Assembly: GCA_945865705.1 (NCBI GenBank)
Contig: CAMBEY010000034.1
Span: forward strand, 1-15,523
Direction: 5' to 3'
DNA length: 15,523 nt
Origin: Candidatus Sulfopaludibacter sp. SbA3
GTDB lineage: Bacteria; Acidobacteriota; Terriglobia; 2-12-FULL-54-10
Below are positions 6,499 to 12,635 of the stretch, piece after piece. The notes beneath the pieces are model-generated. The model was not told the origin of the DNA, did no database searches, and worked only from the letters and a program-made list of their open reading frames with translations. Both the position numbers and the translations under genes were made by a program. How positions within the stretch are numbered: the first letter of the stretch is position 1; every line of letters starts with the position of its first letter.

Positions 6499-6663
6499 CG
6501 TGACAGTGCCGCGCGCGTGAGCAAGCGGGCCGATGGAACACAATGCCCCGGACGCCCGGGTTTGGGTTTTCGATTTGGCATTGCGTACGCGCGCGGGAAA
6601 CATCGGTTGCCGGGACGTGGTTTTTCCATTGGCCCGCTTGCTCACGCGCGCGGCACTGTCACG
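6499..6663 (+). repeat. palindromic REP-like element, copy 2
   Basis: 165 bp with about 40-bp inverted arms, starting 19 bases after the TPR gene's stop codon. It is shorter than the other copies because an inner stretch corresponding to TACATTGTG is missing. The left arm reads GCGTGAGCAAGCGGGCC where copies 1 and 3 read GCGTCAGCAAGCGGGCC; the right arm carries the matching change (GCTCACGC for GCTGACGC), so pairing is kept. The arms also keep the G opposite T seen in the other copies (GGCCGATGG / CCATTGGCC). End-like fragments continue beyond the right arm (ACTGTCGCGCAAC). Confidence 0.9.
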
Positions 6664-6708
6664 CAACACTGTCGCGCAACACGGTCGCACGGCTCTGACA
6701 CGCGTGGC

Positions 6709-7251
6709 ATGGGGGATGGCTTGGGTACCGTTGCCAACAGAACATTTCCGCTGGCTTATCTGATCACCTTTTCCTGTTATGGCAAACGGCTCCACGGCGA
6801 GGACGCTGAAACCGTGGATCGCCGGACGAATATTTACGGGACGCCGTTCATTCCACCCAGCCCAAAAATTGTTGAGATCGAGGAGCAGCAAATGGCGCAA
6901 TCGCCTTTTGCGCTGAACGCCGATCAGCGGGAAATCGTATTGCGCGCGATTCAGGAAGTTTGCGCTTATCGCGCGTGGCGGTTGTGGGCGGTGCATGTCC
7001 GGTCCGATCACATTCATGTGGTGGCTGGCGGGCAGCAGGCGTCGGAGAAAAGCATGAACGACTTCAAAACTTACGCCAGCCGTGCGTTGAATCGTCTGAG
7101 CCCGAACGAATCGGATCGCAAGCGTTGGGCGCGGCATGGCAGCACGGTGTATCTGTGGATGCCGGAGGATGTGGCCTCGGCCGTCGACTATGTCGTCCGG
7201 CAACAAGGCGACCCGATGGCCGTATGGGAGAATCCCGACAAGTCATTGTGA
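6709..7251 (+). CDS. REP-associated tyrosine transposase (RAYT, IS200-like Y1 family)
   Basis: Single-strand DNA endonuclease of the HUH superfamily. About 180 residues: the first strand LAYLITFSCYGKRLHG (17-30), the NIYGTPFIPP loop, and the HUH motif His101-Ile-His103 in VRSDHIHVV. Next come MNDFKTYASRALNRL (116-130), then a late DYVVRQQGDPM, whose Tyr161 lies about 58 residues after the HUH motif and is the likely nucleophile; Tyr122 is an alternative. The open frame extends left to 6490, but that part only translates repeat copy 2, so I start at the ATG at 6709; a TTG at 6721 after GGGGGATGG is also possible. The gene fits exactly between repeat copies 2 and 3, which are its presumed substrates. 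It looks intact. Confidence 0.85.
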   Translation: MGDGLGTVANRTFPLAYLITFSCYGKRLHGEDAETVDRRTNIYGTPFIPPSPKIVEIEEQQMAQSPFALNADQREIVLRAIQEVCAYRAWRLWAVHVRSDHIHVVAGGQQASEKSMNDFKTYASRALNRLSPNESDRKRWARHGSTVYLWMPEDVASAVDYVVRQQGDPMAVWENPDKSL

Positions 7252-7254
7252 GGG

Positions 7255-7437
7255 CGTGACAGTGCCGCGCGCGTCAGCAAGCGGGCCGATGGAACCGAAT
7301 GTCCCGGACGCCGGGGTTTGGTTTTTAATGCGCGCGGTGGAATACAAAACTACATTGTGATTGGGCGTGGGAAACATGGGCGGACGGTGGGTGGTTTTTC
7401 CATTGGCCCGCTTGCTGACGCGCGCGGCACTGTCACG
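7255..7437 (+). repeat. palindromic REP-like element, copy 3
   Basis: 183 bp, the best-preserved copy. Left arm CGTGACAGTGCCGCGCGCGT continuing CAGCAAGCGGGCCGATGGAA; the right arm is its inverse complement at 39 of 40 positions, the one exception being G opposite T, which would be a wobble pair in a folded strand. The inner part holds GAATGTCCCGGACGCCGGGG, CTACATTGTG and GGGTGGTTTTTCC. It begins four bases after the transposase stop and ends 13 bases before the stop of the convergent M48 protease gene, so it may also act as a shared 3' structure for both transcripts. Confidence 0.92.
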
Positions 7438-7450
7438 CGAAACCGGTACG

Positions 7451-8545
7451 CTAGCGGCGCTTCAGTGTGGGGCGGTCGTCGCTGTTTTCCTCATCCGCGG
7501 ATTCGGCGCCCGTGCTGTCGCCGGTGGTCTTGCTGTCGCTCGCCGTGCCGTCAGTGGTGCCCGCATCGGGAATCTTTCCGGTGGTTTTGCGGCGCAGAGT
7601 GGGGCGATCCTTATCGGCTTCCGCTTCCTCCACGCGGCCGCGATTCACCAGCGATTTCAAACGCGCATGAATTCGCGCAAACTCGCCAGTGGTAATCACA
7701 TGCTCGTCGCGGTTCGGCAGCACCGTGTTGATCTCGCTCTGCGCCGCGTCAATGCGATCCGGGGTCATGGGATGAGTTGAGAAAGCTTTGGAGAGAGACC
7801 CGGGCCGGTTCTTTTCCCGCGCCTGAATCTTCTCGAAGAAGCTGATGAACGCGTCCGGGTCATAGCCGGATTTGTAGAGGTACTGCAGCCCGAGATAATC
7901 CGCTTCACGCTCCGAGCCGCGGGAAAATTGCAGGAATTTCATGGGAATCAGCAGGCCGGCCGCCGACTGTATACCATAACCAATCGGCCCGCCAATGAAG
8001 ATCAGGGGCAGGCTCAGCCAATTGGCCAACTCCGCCTTGCTGGCATTCTTGGTGCCGTGCCGCGCGGCCACATGGGCGATCTCGTGAGCCATCACGCCCG
8101 CCAACTCCGCTTCATTTTCCGCCGCCAGGATCAGGCCGGTGTTGACGTAGAAAAATCCGCCGGGCAGGGCGAAGGCGTTGACGTCATCGGAATCAATCAC
8201 CTTGATGGTGAAGGGCACCTGCGCGTCCGAGTTGCGCACGACGTTCTGACCCAGGCGATTGACGTACTCGGCGATGACCGGGTCCTGCACCAATTGCGAG
8301 GACTGCTCCACCTGCTGGGCCAGCTGCTTGCCGAGGGCGATCTCCTCCTCAATGGAGTAAAAGTTCATGCCCTTGCCGACTTCGCGCTCGCCAATTTTCT
8401 CGACGTCCGCCTTGTCCTTTTTCGGGTCGGACTTTGGCTCGGGTTTTTTCTCAAGCTCAGATTTCTTCTGCGCATGGAGACCCGTCGGTGGCGCGACTGC
8501 CATCATCATCAACATAACGGCGCTCAGGAAAAAATTCCGTTTCAT
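7451..8545 (-). CDS. secreted M48-family metalloprotease (BepA/LoiP/Oma1-like)
   Basis: Zinc endopeptidase of 364 residues, probably exported to the periplasm, where relatives take part in outer-membrane protein quality control. A signal peptide is seen (MKRNFFLSAVMLMMMAVAPP, Ala-rich end near GLHAQ). It is followed by a Lys/Glu/Pro-rich linker (27-50), the stretch IKVIDSDDVNAFALPGGFFYV (115-134), the zinc motif HEIAH (154-158, in VMAHEIAHVAARHG), and SEREADYLG (211-219), whose Glu should be the third ligand. The tail from about 310 is low-complexity, Asp/Thr/Ser-rich, and carries DRPTLRRK (313-320) and DRPTLKRR (357-364), a short duplicated motif. No TPR domain follows, unlike BepA. The ATG at 8543-8545 has GAGGG (8551-8555) upstream and precedes the signal peptide; the frame stays open to 8875 without homology-like sequence. 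It converges on the transposase unit. Confidence 0.92.
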   Translation of the reverse strand: MKRNFFLSAVMLMMMAVAPPTGLHAQKKSELEKKPEPKSDPKKDKADVEKIGEREVGKGMNFYSIEEEIALGKQLAQQVEQSSQLVQDPVIAEYVNRLGQNVVRNSDAQVPFTIKVIDSDDVNAFALPGGFFYVNTGLILAAENEAELAGVMAHEIAHVAARHGTKNASKAELANWLSLPLIFIGGPIGYGIQSAAGLLIPMKFLQFSRGSEREADYLGLQYLYKSGYDPDAFISFFEKIQAREKNRPGSLSKAFSTHPMTPDRIDAAQSEINTVLPNRDEHVITTGEFARIHARLKSLVNRGRVEEAEADKDRPTLRRKTTGKIPDAGTTDGTASDSKTTGDSTGAESADEENSDDRPTLKRR

Positions 8546-8923
8546 AATGACCCTCAATTTGTCCATGGCCCGCCTTGGCTGGCAATCCACTTGCGGCGGC
8601 TCGTTCCGCCGCTCCCGCCAGGCGCGCATACCTGGGGATATATTAAACCTAAATTCAGTCCGAAAGTTGCATTTTTCAACCGAGCCCACCAGGCGTGCCT
8701 CCAAGAGCATTCCCCTGCCGGTCACAACGATCGCGAACTTGCTCCGGCCCGCCTGCCTCGAAAAGGCTGCCCGGTCGTTCCGGGAAATATGATGCACAAG
8801 CGGGCCTGGATGATGCTCGAATTTCGTCAACCAGCGTTGACAGTGCCTTCCGGGGTGTGATAAAAGGCTGTGCATCGGTAGCGCAAGCGTCTGACGACGA
8901 TCGATTCCAGGAGGCGAGTTCCA
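8546..8923. other. divergent intergenic region between M48 protease and amidohydrolase
   Basis: No gene is supported in this 378-base stretch; frames open on both strands lack family features. The right end holds a promoter and ribosome site for the amidohydrolase (listed separately). An AT-richer patch at 8640-8680 includes AATATA-like sequence that could be part of the leftward protease promoter, but no paired -35/-10 with normal spacing is clear. Confidence 0.5.
8837..8866 (+). promoter_or_regulatory. sigma70-type promoter for the amidohydrolase
   Basis: A perfect TTGACA (8837-8842) and, 18 bases later, TAAAAG (8861-8866, four of six matches). Transcription would start near 8873, giving a leader of about 50 bases that ends with the strong AGGAGG ribosome site (8909-8914), nine bases before the ATG at 8924. 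Confidence 0.6.
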
Positions 8924-10834
8924 ATGCGTATCAATTTAGAAATAACTCGTTTAATAACAATACTATGCGCTGCATTTTTGCCGGCCATTTTTGCCGGCAC
9001 GCTGGCCGCGCAGCAAGGCGCTCCAGCCGATGTTGTGCTGCACAACGCGAAAATTCTCACCGTGGACGCGAAATTCACCATCGCCCAGGCCGTCGCCATT
9101 CGCGGCAATCAAATTGCCGCCACCGGCAGCAATGAGGACATGCTGAAGCTCGCCGGACCCAATACCATGAAAATGGACTTGAAGGGCCGCACGGTCATCC
9201 CCGGTCTGATTCATACACACATCCACCTGAACGACGAGGCCGAGTCCAACTACGGCGGCTATGTCGGCTTCCCCGGCATGAAGGCCTACCCCATCGCGTG
9301 GGGCGCGGTGCGCTCCGTGCAGGACGTACTCAATCAGGTCAGCGGCGTGATGGCCAAGTACAAGTTCGCACCCGGCGAGTGGGTTTACTTCGGCAGCGCC
9401 GATGGCGGCAGCGCGGCGGCTCCCGGCGTGGTCGAGAAGGTCATGCTGGACGGCATGAACCGCTACGAGCTGGACAAAGCCACACCCAACAATCCCGTGG
9501 TGATGGCGTTCACATGGCCCAACGTAAACGGCGTGCTGGTCAACAGCAAAGCCGTCGATATCCTTTGGGCGAAGCACGGCGACTTCTTCAAGAAGTATGG
9601 CCGCTTCTGGGTGGACCAGACCGGCAAGCCCGAAGGCCACCTCGAATCGCCCGGCCTACGCTTCGCTCTCGAGAAACTTCCTGAACCCGATCCGTGGGTG
9701 ATGGCGGGCATCTTCAAGATGGCCAATGACGAGTTGATCGCCGAAGGCATCACCACCATGTCCACGCGCCTGCCCGTCTACGCCGAGCAGACCTTCAAGT
9801 ACATGGACGAACTGGGCATCCTGCAGCCACGCATCGGCTACGGCTTTGAGACTTACTTCGGGCGCATGGAGTTCGGCAAGGACGGCCTGAAGGAAGCCGG
9901 CGGGCTGATGGGCAAGGGCACCGCGAAGGTGTGGTCGATGTCCGCCGCGCCGTCGGCGATTGATGGTTCGGGCAACCGCATGTGCGTGGCCGCCAGCCGC
10001 ACCGATCCTACTTCGGGCCTCGACCAGTGGTGGGGCTCAAACGGTCAGTGTTTGAACGACATCGAGTACAAGGGACCGAAGGGCGCGCCGATCCAGGCGA
10101 ACTATTTCCGCGAGTTTCTCGACTACTCCGCCCGCGACGGCGCGCGCCTCGCCAACACGCACGCCGCCGGCGACCGCTCCGTGAAGCTGATCCTCAATAC
10201 CATGGAGGAGATGCAGGGCAAGTACGGCAAGGACTCGACCAAGAACTGGGCGCTCGATCACTGCCGCCTGGTTGATCCGACAGACATGGCGCGCGCCGCG
10301 AAGCTGGGCCTGATGTTCAGTTGCGAATTCAGCTTGGGCGGCGAGGCCGCGGCGAAGATGTACGGCGACAAAGTTGCGCACAATTTCCCCTCGCCCGCCA
10401 AGACCATGATCAAGAACGGCGTGCTGGTCGCCAACGAAATGGGCGGCTTCGACGGCCTGGAAACTTCCATCGCGCGCAAGGACCGCAACGGCAAAGTCTG
10501 GGGCCCGCACGAACGTCTTACGCGCGAAGAAGCGCTGACCGTGGCCACGCTGAACGGCGCCAAGTACGTCCTGAAAGGCGACACGCTCGGCTCGCTCGAG
10601 CCCGGCAAACTCGCCGACCTCGCCGTCCTCGACAAAGACTACATGACCATCCCCGAAGACCAGATCAGCGAAATGAAAGCCCTGTGGACGCTGATCGATG
10701 GCAAACCCGTCTTCGCCGACCCGACTTTCGCCGCCGAATACGGCGAAGGCACCAAAACACAAGGTACCGTAGTCTCGACGCTGTCCGACCTGAAGTTGCG
10801 CCGCAAGACCGCTCAAGGCGTCGCGAGACGGTAA
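8924..10834 (+). CDS. secreted amidohydrolase (Amidohydro_3, YtcJ-like)
   Basis: Metal-dependent hydrolase of 636 residues, exported: an N-terminal signal sequence (ITRLITILCAAFLPAIFAGT, then LAAQQ) precedes the mature start. The composite-domain strand ADVVLHNAKILTVDAKF (35-51) is followed by VIPGLIHTHIHL (91-102), the HxH metal motif of the barrel. Further candidate ligands are the His residues in LANTHAAGDRS and ALDHCRLVDP. The C-terminus has the family's closing block EALTVATLNGAKYVLKGDTLGSLEPGKLADLAVLDKDY. Length is above the ~550 typical of YtcJ, with an insertion in the middle (about 340-400). The substrate is unknown; such enzymes hydrolyse amides or formamides and sit in the periplasm when exported. 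ATG at 8924 is supported by AGGAGG. A small secreted protein follows 63 bases downstream. Confidence 0.92.
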   Translation: MRINLEITRLITILCAAFLPAIFAGTLAAQQGAPADVVLHNAKILTVDAKFTIAQAVAIRGNQIAATGSNEDMLKLAGPNTMKMDLKGRTVIPGLIHTHIHLNDEAESNYGGYVGFPGMKAYPIAWGAVRSVQDVLNQVSGVMAKYKFAPGEWVYFGSADGGSAAAPGVVEKVMLDGMNRYELDKATPNNPVVMAFTWPNVNGVLVNSKAVDILWAKHGDFFKKYGRFWVDQTGKPEGHLESPGLRFALEKLPEPDPWVMAGIFKMANDELIAEGITTMSTRLPVYAEQTFKYMDELGILQPRIGYGFETYFGRMEFGKDGLKEAGGLMGKGTAKVWSMSAAPSAIDGSGNRMCVAASRTDPTSGLDQWWGSNGQCLNDIEYKGPKGAPIQANYFREFLDYSARDGARLANTHAAGDRSVKLILNTMEEMQGKYGKDSTKNWALDHCRLVDPTDMARAAKLGLMFSCEFSLGGEAAAKMYGDKVAHNFPSPAKTMIKNGVLVANEMGGFDGLETSIARKDRNGKVWGPHERLTREEALTVATLNGAKYVLKGDTLGSLEPGKLADLAVLDKDYMTIPEDQISEMKALWTLIDGKPVFADPTFAAEYGEGTKTQGTVVSTLSDLKLRRKTAQGVARR

Positions 10835-10897
10835 TAGGATCAAGTGTCAAAGCGGAGTTGGCCGCAAACCTGCCGACCGCTCAAGGAGGAAGTGTGA

Positions 10898-11371
10898 ATG
10901 CCCCGAGACAAACGAAGTGATCTGCTTTTGCGACTTATGTTGGGCGCCTTGTCTTTCTGCCCGACAGGTTTGCTGTCCCAGCAACCTGAGATCGAATCAT
11001 CGACGCGCAGTTCGATTACCGCCGAAATGATTGGGAGAAAGAAAGGTACAGCCAAGCTCAAAAAGAGTGCCGCTGATTCTGAGTACGGTTATTCAGAAAA
11101 ATCTCCCGTTAAAGTTGGAGGTGGCTTCGGAAAAGGTTCTGATAATACCTATAAGTTCTTGAATGCTTTGTTGGGTCCTAATGCAGAGGTCGTACAATAC
11201 GACCGAGAGGGCACTTGCTGTTCGTTTGAAACGGAGAATTCTCCATTCGGCTCTGGCCTGTTGGAGGTTTTCTCAATCCAGTATAAAGGTGGCGAAAAGA
11301 AGAGACTTTATTTCAATTGGTATGATGAAAGCGAGTTGCTAATTCCAGCCAGACTGACCGCCAAAAAATAG
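10898..11371 (+). CDS. small secreted protein of unknown function, AT-rich, probably acquired
   Basis: A 157-residue protein. The start is fixed by AAGGAGGA (10883-10890) seven bases before the ATG. An N-terminal hydrophobic segment (LLLRLMLGALSFCPTGLL) suggests export, possibly as a lipoprotein though the Cys context is poor. The rest reads YGYSEKSPVKVGGGFGKG, NTYKFLNALLGPNAEVV, EGTCCSFETENSPFG and a C-terminal half RLYFNWYDESELLIPARLTA. That layout (YGYTEKNPIKVGG, FLNALLGPNG, GSCCPF, LYxNMYD) resembles a small protein common in Bacteroidetes that is often mislabelled 2-dehydro-3-deoxyphosphooctonate aldolase; the reaction is unknown and the aldolase label should not be copied. Codon use is far more AT-rich than its neighbours (24 G+C in the 60 bases from 11101, against 42 in the 60 from 10501), which suggests transfer. 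Confidence 0.8.
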   Translation: MPRDKRSDLLLRLMLGALSFCPTGLLSQQPEIESSTRSSITAEMIGRKKGTAKLKKSAADSEYGYSEKSPVKVGGGFGKGSDNTYKFLNALLGPNAEVVQYDREGTCCSFETENSPFGSGLLEVFSIQYKGGEKKRLYFNWYDESELLIPARLTAKK

Positions 11372-11379
11372 AAGCGAAA

Positions 11380-11477
11380 AGATATCCGCCTGTGTGGTCG
11401 GGGTCTGTGATCGGGGTCAGCCTGAACTGCACCGTTTTCCCGTTGCCCGAGGCTTGATCACAGAGATCAGGATATCT
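11380..11477. repeat. nested inverted repeats between the small secreted protein and the PemI-like gene
   Basis: Two inverted-repeat pairs are nested. The outer pair is AGATATCC (11380-11387) with GGATATCT (11470-11477); the inner pair is TCTGTGATC (11404-11412) with GATCACAGA (11456-11464). Together they could fold into a long interrupted hairpin or mark the edges of a small decayed insertion. There is no T-run after it, so it is not a standard terminator. The right arm lies just upstream of a TATAAT box and may overlap an operator. Confidence 0.5.
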
Positions 11478-11488
11478 GCCGCGCGTAG

Positions 11489-11494
11489 TATAAT
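11489..11494 (+). promoter_or_regulatory. candidate -10 box (TATAAT) for the PemI/PemK locus
   Basis: A perfect TATAAT 28 bases before the antitoxin ATG. No clear -35 is seen at normal spacing; instead TGATCACAGAGATCA (11455-11469), a partly symmetrical site, occupies the -35 region, as would suit an autoregulated toxin-antitoxin promoter. Assignment is tentative. Confidence 0.4.
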
Positions 11495-11521
11495 GGCATT
11501 ACGGTAGGCCCAGTGAGCACT

Positions 11522-11707
11522 ATGGATACATTGGTGGAAAAACTCGATCATAAGCTGCGCCAGTGGCGACCGGAGATGGCAGCGCAGGTGCGCGAGCGCG
11601 TAACTGAGCTTATCGCTCTGGCGGATCAGGATGTGCTCGACGTGATGCGTTCCCGCGAAGCCGAGCAGCAAGTTCTGGATATTCTCGATGAACCCCCAGC
11701 CCGGTGA
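11522..11707 (+). CDS. PemI/MazE-type antitoxin-like protein
   Basis: A 61-residue, strongly helical, acidic protein (MDTLVEKLDHKLRQWRPEMA ... DQDVLDVMRSREAEQQVLDI) immediately before, and overlapping by 20 bases, a PemK/MazF-type toxin frame. Size, charge and position are those of a type II antitoxin that would neutralise the ribonuclease; no recognisable AbrB or ribbon-helix-helix DNA-binding motif is seen, so I assign it by context. A GTG nine bases earlier (11513) is an alternative start. The gene is intact although its toxin partner is broken, so it may persist as an orphan antitoxin or simply not yet have decayed. Confidence 0.65.
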   Translation: MDTLVEKLDHKLRQWRPEMAAQVRERVTELIALADQDVLDVMRSREAEQQVLDILDEPPAR

Positions 11708-12017
11708 GGCCTAGCTGGCCGATCTCGGCCTTGCCGCCAAGACAAGGCCTGTCGTTATCGTTTCGCGTTCCGACCCCAATCCACCTCGGGCCTTAATTCT
11801 GTATGTCCCACTGACCACCCAAAACAGACAGAGCTCATACGAAGTAGCGCTGCCGCGTCTTGCATTCCTTAACCGTGATTCCGTGGCGAATGTGCAGGGA
11901 CTCGGTTCACTGCCGTACCTGCGGCTAGAGCGCCGGCTCGGTAAGCTGCCGGATAATGTTTTGCGGGATATCAAACACGCACTCGGAGTCGTTCTTGAAA
12001 TAGGATTGGAAGTGTGA
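11688..12017 (+). pseudogene. PemK/MazF-family mRNA interferase, inactivated by an amber codon
   Basis: Conceptual translation MNPQPGEA*LADLGLAAKTR, then PVVIVSRSDPNPPRALILYV, PLTTQNRQSSYEVALPRLAF and on to KHALGVVLEIGLEV (110 codons with the stop). These are the features of PemK/MazF endoribonucleases: a GE[VI]W start, the KTRPVVIVSR strand and the PLTT...YEV core. Codon 9, where the family has Trp (GEVWLADLG), is TAG (11712-11714); TGG to TAG is one base. Everything after it stays open for 101 codons with no other lesion, so the loss is recent or the frame is read by suppression. Translation could only restart at poor CTG codons, losing the first strand. It overlaps the upstream antitoxin by 20 bases, the usual TA layout. 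Confidence 0.8.
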
Positions 12018-12054
12018 GGGATGTCGAGTGGTTGAATTAGTTGAGAGCCGTCCG

Positions 12055-12234
12055 ATGATTAAGAAACAACTGGGAGACCGTGACAAGTCTCCCAGACATT
12101 CCGCAGCGGGAAAGCGCTTGATCGCCGCGCTGGACGAAGTTGTCGCTCACGTCGAGGGAAAGATCGCCCTCCCGGTGCGCTACATCGAGATGCCAGAGGC
12201 GGCGTGGCAACGCTATCCAAAGCCACGCGCCTGA
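12055..12234 (+). pseudogene. antitoxin-like N-terminal fragment (XRE/HigA-type lead), joined to foreign sequence
   Basis: A 59-codon frame, MIKKQLGDRDKSPRHSAAGK followed by RLIAALDEVVAHVEGKIALP and VRYIEMPE. The GKRLIAALDEVVAHVEGK stretch resembles the leading helix of XRE-type antitoxins (GxxLIxxLxEAVAxAxGE), but the expected helix-turn-helix does not follow: from about 12200 the DNA encodes, in another frame, the second half of a different antitoxin. I read this as a truncated gene fused at a deletion junction. A perfect 9-bp hairpin, CTGGGAGAC/GTCTCCCAG (12070-12078 with 12087-12095), lies inside it. A genuine small protein cannot be excluded. Confidence 0.45.
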
Positions 12235-12357
12235 ACCGGGAAGCGCTCTATCGTACACTTTCGGAAGGCGGCAACCCGCGTCTTGCATACGCTCACCAAA
12301 GTTCTGGCGGCGATGGGCCTGCGCATCGGAGTGGTCCCCGCCAGCGCACATTCATAG
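12204..12357 (+). pseudogene. HigA-type antidote (TIGR02684-like) C-terminal fragment with a frameshift
   Basis: Reading from 12204: VATLSKATRLNREALYRTLS then EGGNPRLA, which is the helix-turn-helix core of the probable addiction-module antidote family (xLAxxTGLxREALYKALxxxGNPxL). After GCA (12285-12287) an extra T at 12288 breaks the frame; skipping it restores TLTKVLAAMGLRIGVVPASA and a TAG at 12355-12357, exactly the family's ending. The N-terminal ~40 residues are missing, replaced by another antitoxin-like fragment, and no RelE/HigB-type partner is present. So this is a truncated and frameshifted remnant. Confidence 0.65.
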
Positions 12358-12390
12358 CCTCCAACAGCATTCAGGAGATGCCGCTGCCAA

Positions 12391-12458
12391 GTGGCGCAGG
12401 CATTCCTGCCTGCGGCTTTTTAATTCCTAAAAACGGCAGGCAAGAATGCCTGCCCCAC
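12391..12458. repeat. long inverted repeat of the GTGGGGCAGGCATTCCTGCC type
   Basis: Left arm GTGGCGCAGGCATTCCTGCC (12391-12410) plus TGC; right arm GGCAGGCAAGAATGCCTGCC (12435-12454) plus CCAC. The arms are near-perfect inverse complements around an AT-rich spacer with TTTTT and AAAAA that can also pair. Each arm is itself partly palindromic (GCAGGCATTCCTGCCTGC). A third copy of the arm occurs alone at 12605-12628. This looks like a mobile or amplified intergenic element rather than a terminator. Between 12358 and 12721 I see no gene. Confidence 0.75.
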
Positions 12459-12604
12459 CTGCTACCCCACCGACACGCAAATCATTCTGTGGTAACGCAG
12501 CGTGTACGCAGTTGAAATATCCATTCGCCATGAGGGTGATTTCATCAGGGAGATGGATATGGGGGCAATGGAGCAAGTCGAGTCAGACTGAACTGCAAAT
12601 TTTT

Positions 12605-12628
12605 GTGGGGCAGGCATTCCTGCCTGCC
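12605..12628 (+). repeat. single arm copy of the GTGGGGCAGGCATTCCTGCC repeat
   Basis: GTGGGGCAGGCATTCCTGCC followed by TGCC matches the arms at 12391-12413 and, inverted, 12435-12458. It is followed seven bases later by another palindrome (12636-12657). Confidence 0.75.
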
Positions 12629-12635
12629 CGCTGGA

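Larger units (their letters stand above)
6499..7437 (+). mobile_element. REPtron-like unit: RAYT transposase flanked by two palindromic repeats
   Basis: A RAYT-type HUH transposase gene sits between two directly oriented copies of the palindromic element (6499-6663 and 7255-7437), the right copy beginning four bases after its stop codon. REP elements beside a RAYT gene are the hallmark of REPtrons, in which the enzyme acts on the folded single-stranded repeat. Here the hairpin arms (about 40 bp) are much longer than those of enterobacterial REPs. No target-site duplication is recognised, so whether the whole unit moves is unknown. Confidence 0.75.

Noticed and set aside
6490..6708. N-terminal extension of the RAYT protein back to 6490
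   Set aside because: This part only translates repeat copy 2 (DSAARVSKRADGT...); the same peptide-like strings occur in frames across the other copies, so it is repeat sequence, not protein.
6319..7206. Minus-strand ORF (295 codons) across repeat copy 2 and the transposase
   Set aside because: It runs through the palindromic element and antisense to the HUH transposase; no family features.
4244..7437. CRISPR-like array from the three repeated palindromic elements
   Set aside because: Copies are 165-184 bp, irregularly spaced by 0.6-2 kb and separated by genes; no short regular repeat-spacer pattern and no cas genes.
7928..8860. Plus-strand ORF (310 codons) opposite the M48 protease
   Set aside because: Antisense to a protease with signal peptide and HExxH motif; no domain of its own.
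8600..8875. Upstream extension of the M48 protease to 8875
   Set aside because: The extra 110 codons precede a clear signal peptide and ribosome site and have no protein-like features.
10037..10843. Minus-strand ORF (268 codons) opposite the amidohydrolase
   Set aside because: Shadow frame; the amidohydrolase motifs and ribosome site support the plus strand.
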